DNA from: Actinomycetota bacterium
GTDB taxonomy: Bacteria; Actinomycetota; Actinomycetes; Mycobacteriales; Micromonosporaceae
Length of the DNA stretch: 10,245 bases
Direction of reading: 5' to 3'
NCBI GenBank assembly: GCA_005885115.1
Contig: VAXX01000106.1
Location: 1 to 10,245, forward strand
The notes under the pieces were generated by a model, which did no database searches, was not told the DNA's origin, and saw only the letters and a list, made by a program, of their open reading frames with translations. The position numbers were made by a program, and so were the translations under genes. Shown in pieces: positions 1 to 7,300 of this stretch (the first letter of the stretch is position 1; every line of letters starts with the position of its first letter).

Positions 1-1328
1 AGGTCCCCGGTGCGCAGGTACCGGCGTCCGTCCTCGTACCCGTCGGCGAGCCGGGCGTGGAACGTCTCCCGGCTCTGCTCCGGCAGCCCCCAGTACCCGA
101 TCCCCTTGGTGGGCGAGTCGACCCAGACCTCGCCGACCTCGTCCGGTCCGCGGGGCCGGCCGGTGGCCGGGTCGACGATCCGTACCGTGGTGTCGGGCTT
201 GGTGATCCGGCCGCAGCCGACCGACGTTACGGCGCCGGGATCCTCCGACGGCACCGCCCGGCCGTTCTCCAGCGCGGTCCGGTCCAGCCGCAGCACGGCG
301 CTCCCGCCCATCGACACGCTGACCGTGTGCTCGGCCAGCCCGTACGCGGGGAAGAACGCCTCCCGGGTCAGGCCGGTACCGGCGAACGCGGTGAAGAAAC
401 CGTCCATTGTGGACTGCCGGATCGGCTCGGCCGCCGACATGACCGCCCGCAGCGGGCGCAGGTCCCAGCCGGCCCGCTGTTCCGGCGTGGTCTTGCGGAC
501 CGCGAGTTCGAAGGCGAAGTTCGGTGCGGCGGTATGCGTGGCCGCGACCCGCGACATCACGTCGAACCACACGGCGGGGCGCTGGAGGAAGCTCAACGGC
601 GACAGCAGGGTGGTCCGCGAGTTGCCGGCGATCGTTGACAGGATCACGCTGATCAGGCCGAGGTCGTGGTACTGCGGCACCCAGAAGACCCCCCGGGTGT
701 CCGGCCCGAGCCCGAGGTCCGCCGCGTTCGCGGCGACCTCGTGCACGACGTTTCCGTGGCTGATGATGACGCCCTTGGGCAGCGCCGTGGAGCCGGAGGT
801 GTACTGCAGGAACGCCGGCTCGTCGGGACCGGCCGGCAGGTGCCAGTCCACCGGCCCGGCCGGGTCGCGCAGCCGGTCGGTACGGTGCCACGGCAGGCTC
901 GGCCAGCTCGGGGTGTCCCGGCTGAACATGGTCGTCACCCCGGCCACCGACCGGGACCGGTCGTACGCGCAGGTGGTCAGGATCCCGCGCGCGCCGGCGT
1001 TCTCCGCGATCGCGCTGAACGTCGCCAGATCCTTGCGGAGCTTGAACGGGTTGGGCGGGTACACCGGTACCGGGATGACGCCGGCGGCGAGGCAGCCGAG
1101 GAACGCCTCGATGAAGTCCAGCGACGGCGGGTACACCAGGATCGCCCGGTCACCGGGCGCGAAACCCCAGCCGGACAACGCCCCGGCGACCCGCTCGGCC
1201 GCCTGACCGAGCTGCTCGACGGTGAGGCTGTCCCGGTCCGCGCCGCTGTCATCGACGAAGGTGAAGATCCGCCGCTGCGGATCGCTCGCCCGCAACTGCA
1301 GGAAGGCCGACGCGATGGATCCGGTCAT
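1..1328 (-). CDS. Fatty acyl-AMP ligase (FAAL), N-terminal part (3' end outside window)
   Basis: Starts at ATG 1328 with GGAGGT six bases upstream; 442 codons are open to the left edge with no stop. Translated from the reverse complement, it shows an adenylate-forming enzyme of the FAAL type: PVPVYPPNPFKLRKDLATF (86-104), YTSGSTALPKG (P-loop, 176-186), WVPQYHDLGLIS (217-228), APNFAFELAVRK (268-279), MSAAEPIRQST (297-307), PAYGLAEHTVSVS (327-339) and YLRTGDL at the break. PVYPP, YHDLGL and APNFAFELAVRK mark FAALs rather than acyl-CoA ligases. The C-terminal lid of roughly 130-150 residues is missing. Family reaction: ATP plus fatty acid gives acyl-AMP, then transfer to a carrier-protein phosphopantetheine. 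Its position after the synthase suggests it primes the synthase or activates its product for a later assembly line. A carrier domain fused after the cut cannot be excluded. Confidence 0.93.
   Translation of the reverse strand, partial: MTGSIASAFLQLRASDPQRRIFTFVDDSGADRDSLTVEQLGQAAERVAGALSGWGFAPGDRAILVYPPSLDFIEAFLGCLAAGVIPVPVYPPNPFKLRKDLATFSAIAENAGARGILTTCAYDRSRSVAGVTTMFSRDTPSWPSLPWHRTDRLRDPAGPVDWHLPAGPDEPAFLQYTSGSTALPKGVIISHGNVVHEVAANAADLGLGPDTRGVFWVPQYHDLGLISVILSTIAGNSRTTLLSPLSFLQRPAVWFDVMSRVAATHTAAPNFAFELAVRKTTPEQRAGWDLRPLRAVMSAAEPIRQSTMDGFFTAFAGTGLTREAFFPAYGLAEHTVSVSMGGSAVLRLDRTALENGRAVPSEDPGAVTSVGCGRITKPDTTVRIVDPATGRPRGPDEVGEVWVDSPTKGIGYWGLPEQSRETFHARLADGYEDGRRYLRTGD
1325..1328 (-). other. 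ATGA stop/start overlap between the PfaC-like and FAAL genes
   Basis: The FAAL ATG (1328-1326) overlaps the PfaC-like TGA (1327-1325). With the strong GGAGGT upstream this implies co-transcription and efficient coupled translation. Confidence 0.88.
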
Positions 1329-4300
1329 CGGGTGACCTCCACACTTGACGTAACGGTTACCGCGTCGTGGGTTTCCTGGACCCGCAGGTCGGGACGGTCG
1401 AGGCTGGCGTCGACCGTGGACGGGTGCACGGCGGTGGCGCGGGCCACGTGGTCCTTGACCGCGATCGTCGCGAGATGGTCCACGCCGCGGGCTCCGGCGG
1501 GCAGCCCGTACGCGCTGGCGACCGTACCGGCGAGCCAGTCGCAGCGCTGCACGTCCTCGTACGACAGCCGGGTCACCCGGTCCTCGGTGCGGGAGAGCCC
1601 GAGCCCGTCCACGTACGCCCGGTCGCGCAGGAAGGCCCGGCGCGCGGCCGGTTCGGCCGCGCCGAACGCGCCGGTGGGCATCAGCACCTCGACCAGGCGC
1701 AGCGCCACGAGTACCCGCCCGTCCCGGACCAGTTGCAGGTCCACCATCGGGAACCGGTGCCCGGCGTCGGCGAAGCCGGCGAACCGGGCCTCGACGGCGA
1801 CCTCCCCGGTGTCGGGCAACGCCTCGTACGCGGTGACGCTGGCGATCCGGTGCGGGTACGCCACCACGTCCCGGGGTACGTCCGCCGACCACTCCCAGAA
1901 CCGGTCGTGCGGGATCACGTGCGTGGCCGCGTCCAGCAACCCTTGGTGCAGCACGCCGTACGGCACGGTACCCCGGGCCGCGTCCAGCACTCCGGACGCG
2001 CCGTCCGGTCCGCGCCGCAGCCCGGTGAGGTACTGGAAGGCCGGGCCGTGGAACAGTGCCCCGGAGGTGTAGAAGTCGGTCACCGGCTCGGCGTTCGCCA
2101 ATGGTGCGAACGGTGCCGGCCGCGCGCCGGGTACGGCCACCGTCGCGGTGGCCACCGGCTCGAAGCGGGACAGCGCCTCGGTTCTGGCTTCCCGCCAGGC
2201 CAGCAGGGTCACCGTACCGTCGGTCCGTTCGGTCCGCAGGCGGACCGGCTGGGTGACCGGGATCCAACGCCGCAACTCGACGTCCGACAGCGCCACGGGT
2301 CCACCCGTGCCGGCCGTGCCGGCCAACCGGTCGAGCACCGACATCATCGGTACCACCGGGACCGTCCACGTTGGACGGTGATCGCCCAGCCAGCCGCTGG
2401 CGTCGAGCACCTCCTCCGTGGCGGCGTCGCGTACCCGCAGGCCGATGTCCATGGCCCGGTAGATGCGCTTGCCGTCCACCCAGAGCCACGCCTTGGCCAG
2501 CGCGTACGGACCGTCCGCGTCGGTACCGAACTCGGTGATCTCCAGCTCCGTCGAGATCGTGCGGTGCGCCGGCACCACCTGGCCGCGGTACTTCCAGACC
2601 AGCGGCTGCTTGCCGGTCAGCAGCTCGAATCGCGGCGCGGCCATCCCAGCGCCAGCACCCCGATCCACCAGATAGAACTTCAGGAGTTGGTACATCGCTT
2701 CGATACCAAGGGAACCGGGCTGCACCGGGTCCTGGAAGAAGTGTGCCTTGAAGAACCACTCCCCGGCGTCGACGTCCTTCTCCGCGATCAGCCGGCCGAG
2801 GCCGGCCGCGCCGCCGGTCGGGTCGTACCCGGTCACCCGGTCCAGCATCAGCAGCATCGGACCGGGCAGGCGCAGCGATCCCGCGCAGTACTTCGCCGGG
2901 CGTGCGGTCAGGTCGACCGACGCGCCCGTCGGTGCGGCGAGCGCGGCCCGCTCCGCTTCGGTGGCCCCGAGGCCCGCCTGGTCCACGAACGCCTCGGGCG
3001 GGAAGAAACCGAAGACGGTATCCATCTGGAAGACCGGTACGTCGTCGGCGAAGCACTCGACGTCGAACGAGACGATGATCATCGGACCGGTACGGGAGAT
3101 GTCCCGGAGCCGGGCCCGGGTACGCACCACCTTCGTCTCCGGCGTCACCGCGCCGCTGACCGTGCCCGTACCGTCGAGGTTGCGGAAAAGGAGATCCTTG
3201 TCGATCTCGACCGCGCAGCCGACGTAGGAGGCCAGCCACCCGCAGGGTTGCAGCGCCACCTCCATCAGCACCGACAGCGGCATCAACGGTTCGCCGCTTT
3301 CGGTGAAGTACCAGGCGTCGCCGGGCACGTCGTACTCGGCGACGACCGCGCTGCCGACCTCCATCCCGCCGAGCGGCCCGTCGACGGCGGCGATCCGGCT
3401 CATGAAGTGGTACGGCGGTCCGGGCAGCCGGGCCACCCGGCGCGGCCCGTCGAAGCGGGAGTACAGCTCGCCGAACGCCTCGGTCGGCCGGCCCCACGCG
3501 CAGGCCAGCAGCGACTGGTAGTCGAACCGGACCCCGTCGACCTCGGCGACCGGCGCGTCGGACCCGTGCCCGGCGGTAACCTGCTCGCGCCACTGGTCCA
3601 GCGGCCAGTCCGGTACCAGGCGAAGCCCGACCCGCTTGGCGTGGAAGGCTTTGACGCCATCGACGGTGCACAGCACGTCGGCGTACACCGTCGGCACGGG
3701 ACCGGCGACCAGTTCGGTGACGAAGACCTCGTACGTCAGGTTCCGGCTCTGCGGCGTCACCTGACCCCGGCAGCGCATCGGGTACGCCTGCCCGGGTACC
3801 GGTTCGAAGCGCCACGCGTCGTTCGCGGCGGTGAAGCCGTTGGCCGCGAGGTAGAACGACATCGCCTGGAGGCAGCCCTCCAACATCAGGGTGCCGGGCA
3901 TGCACGGGTCGTTCTTGAAGTGGCCGGCGAAGAACCAGTCGTCCGGCGTGATCGGGGTCTCCGCGCGCAGGTACCCGCGTCCCCACGGGCCGCCGGTTGG
4001 GTCGAACTCGCTGACCCGGTGCAGCAACTGCATGTTCCCGCTGCCGATCCGCGGCGTCCGGCTGTGCGACCGGGTGATGTCCCACGCCGGCCCGAAGCAG
4101 TCCTCCGGCCGCCCTTCGGCGAACGCCCGTACCGCATCGGGTTCGTAGCTGCGCGGTGCCCCGGCGATCGCGGGCGGGTCCACCGGCGCGTCGGCGGGCA
4201 CCTCGCGCGACGGGTCCCAGATGACCCCCGCGGTCGCCGCGAGTTCGGCATCGGTGAAGAAACCGGCCTGCCCACCGCGTACGGTCAGCCGCAGCTCGTC

Positions 4301-7300
4301 GCCGACGTAGCAGTCGTAGTGGAAGAAGAACAGCCGCACCCCGTTGTGCTCGGCGTGGTCGTCGATGTGGATCTCGTACCGTAGCGTCTCCCCCGGTACC
4401 GGCGGGCTGCCGTGGTACGTCAGCTCGCAGCCGAGCAGCCGGTAGATCCGCTCGCCGTGGTTGTGCAGATCGGCCCCGAGCCAACTGATCAGCAGCAGGT
4501 CGGCCTGCCCGGCCTCGATGAGGATGCCCGGCGGCATCCGGCCGGTGCTGTCCAGGTACCAGCTGTCCGGCCGGACGTCGGTCTCGGTCCAGATCGTGCC
4601 GGTGCCCATCGAGCCCGGCTCTCCCTCGATGTCGGTGACCCGGTCGGCCAGCAGCATCGGCGGTTGCGGCATCCGGCACTGCCGGGCGTTCCCGTCCTGC
4701 GCGGCGAACAGCGGACCGAACAGGTCCGAGATCCGGCCGCTGGCAAGCTGTTCCAGCGCCGCGCGGTCGAAGCTGCGCGGCGTGACCTCAACCGCCGGCG
4801 CCGCGACGACAGCCGGCGGCGCGGCCGCAACGGGCGGCGCCGCGACCTCAACCGGCGGCAGCACTGCCTCAACCGGTGGTACGACCGGGGGGTACGGCGA
4901 CGACGGGACCGGCGGGAGCTGCGGCGCCCGCGGCATCGTCGTCCAGGACGGGGTTTCCGGCAACCTGACCTCCGGGAGGTGGGCGGGGAGCGTGAGTACG
5001 CGCCCCGGCGTCGCGGCCGGCGGGCACGCCGAGCCGAGATGGGTGAAAAGTGCTTGCGAGTCAACGGGTACGCCCGCCGCGACGAGTTCGGCGACGACCC
5101 GGGTCAGTTGCCGGACGCTGCGTCCGTCCGGCGCGTCCAGCGCGACCGCCAGGTGCTCGCGGTCGCCCAGGGTCCGGCGGATCCAGTCGGTGCACAGGCC
5201 CTTGGGTCCGTGCTCGATGAACACCCGTACCCCGTCGGCCCAGGCCTTCTCCACGGTGCCGGCGAAGTCCATCGTGCCGGTCGCCTGTGCCGTCAAGGCA
5301 TCCGCGACCGTCTCCGCGGTCGGCAGGTACGAGTCGTCCGTGGCACAGCTGTAGAACCGCACCCCGGGCGGTGGCGTCGTCGGGCGGTGGTGCAGGCGCC
5401 ACCATTCGTCGCGTACCTCGGCCAGCTCCGGTACGTGCACCGCCAGCTCGTACGGGACCGGCAGAACGTACGCCGGGTCCAGGCGGGACAGGACGTCCTC
5501 GCACGCCGAAACCTCCCCACCGAGCACCACCGAGTCCGGTGCGTTGATGGCGACCAGGTGTACGGCGACCTCGCCGCGCAGCACCTTGCGTACCTGGTCC
5601 GGGTCGGCACCCACGAGGTAGTTGCGCCACCGGTCCCAGACGATGACCTGCCGGGCCCAGGCCCGGCGGATCGCCCCGAACTCCCCGGCCACCTGCCGGC
5701 TGAACATGCCCGAGGTGGTCATCTCGGTGACCAGCCGGCGCATGTCCGTCCAGACCCCAAGCGCGACAAGGGCGTTGGACTCCCCGGCCGAGTACCCGAG
5801 GGCCGCGTGCGGCGTGATGCCCAGCACCTCGCGGCTGATCGCCGCGTGTACCTGGCTCAGCAGCGCGGTACCCCAGATCTGGTCGAGTACCGCACCGGGC
5901 GCGCTACCCGGACCGTTGAAGGCCCAACCGACCGACTCGCGCAGCGGGCCGGACGCGGCCTCGATCCGCTCGACGAGGCGGGGGAAGGCGAGCAGGACTT
6001 CCCGTCCCATGCCCGGATAGGCGGCCAGCCCACCGGTGAACACGAAGCCCACCTCGCCGCGGATCGGGGTGGCCCGGAACGCGACGCCGTCGGGCTGCGG
6101 GCCGCCCCGGGTCAGCCAGGTACGCGCGGCCGGCGCCCGATCGGCACCGAGGAGTACCAGTCGGGCCGGCCCGCACAGCGACTCCCGTCCGGCGGCGAGC
6201 GCGTCGAGCACGGCGGACCGGTCGGCGCCCGAGTACACGTGCAGCCGGGGCGGCGGCTCCGCCACCCAGGGCGCCGAGGTGTCGGCGCGTAACCGCAGGC
6301 GTACCTCCGGGGCTTCCAACGGGGTGACCACGACGTCGGCCGTGCGGATGTCGAACGCCGGGTCGGCTGGCGCCGTCACCCGCGGGAGCGCCCGGTGCCG
6401 CAGGGCGAGCGCGGCCGCGGCCACATCGACCAGACCCTTCGCCGCGTGCGCGGTGCCGAACAGCGCGGCGGTGTCGAGCGCCGTCACGTCGGCCGTACCC
6501 TGCGCGGCCGCGTCGAGCAGCGCGATCACCTCGTCGCCGTCGCGCTGCGCGTCGGCCAGGCGCTTGAGGACCAGGACGACCGCACCGTCGCCCGCATCCC
6601 GTTGCACACCAAGGTCGGCGAGCGCCGCCTCGTGTACCGGCTCGCGGGACAGGTCCACCGCACCGACCACCGCGGCGTCCGCCTCGCCGGTGCGCAGGGC
6701 GCGGGCGGCCAGGTCGAGCGCGACGGTACCGGAGGCTTCCTCGGCCGACACCGTGAAGCTCGGACCGGCCAGGTCCAGCAGGGCGTTGAGCCGGTTCGCC
6801 ACGATGTTCGGCATCGTGCCGAGGACGCCGGCGCAGCGCAGGACCGGCGCGTACGCCTCCGGGTCCACCGGCTCGGGCAGGTACGGCGCGCGCCACCGGG
6901 CGCCGTACCGGGCCACCTCCGCGTCGCAGCCCATCCCGACCAGGACCATGGTGCGCTCGCGCGGCAGCTCGATCCCGGCCACCGCCTCCCGGGCGGCCTC
7001 CAGGACCAGCAACTGCTGCGGGAGGGCCTGCTTCAGGTCCAGCGGCGGGAACCGCAGGCCGTCGAGTGCGACGTCGATGTCTTGCCGCGCACCGGTTTCC
7101 GGGGCGCCGGTGAACAGGGCACGGCGCAGGTCGTCGACGCTGTTGCCATTGCCGACCCGGGCGCCGATCGCGACGATCGCCACCTCGTCCGTACGCGGCT
7201 TCGGGGCGGGGGCCGGCGACGGGGTGCACTGCTCCGGCCAGGCGTCCACGATCAGGTGCGCGTTGTTGCCGCCGAAGCCGAAGGCGCTCACCGCCGCCCG

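Noticed and set aside
10..1206. Plus-strand open frame of 398 codons over the FAAL region
   Set aside because: The reverse complement gives a continuous FAAL with all expected motifs. The plus-strand product is Ser/Arg/Pro-rich with no family features.
1350..1360. Short inverted repeat GTAACgGTTAC just upstream of the FAAL start, as a possible operator
   Set aside because: Only five-base arms within codons for a Val-Thr strand at the end of the PfaC-like protein, with no promoter-like sequence around it. Chance is the simpler explanation.
1367..4384. Plus-strand open frame of 1005 codons antisense to the PfaC-like gene
   Set aside because: It is the mirror of a GC-rich coding frame. Its translation is Arg/Gly/Pro/His-rich without domains, and the minus strand encodes recognisable hot-dog domains through the whole stretch.
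4775..4942. Pro/Ala/Val-rich stretch as degenerate carrier-protein domains
   Set aside because: No DSL-type phosphopantetheine Ser motif and no helical ACP pattern; it is an interdomain linker.
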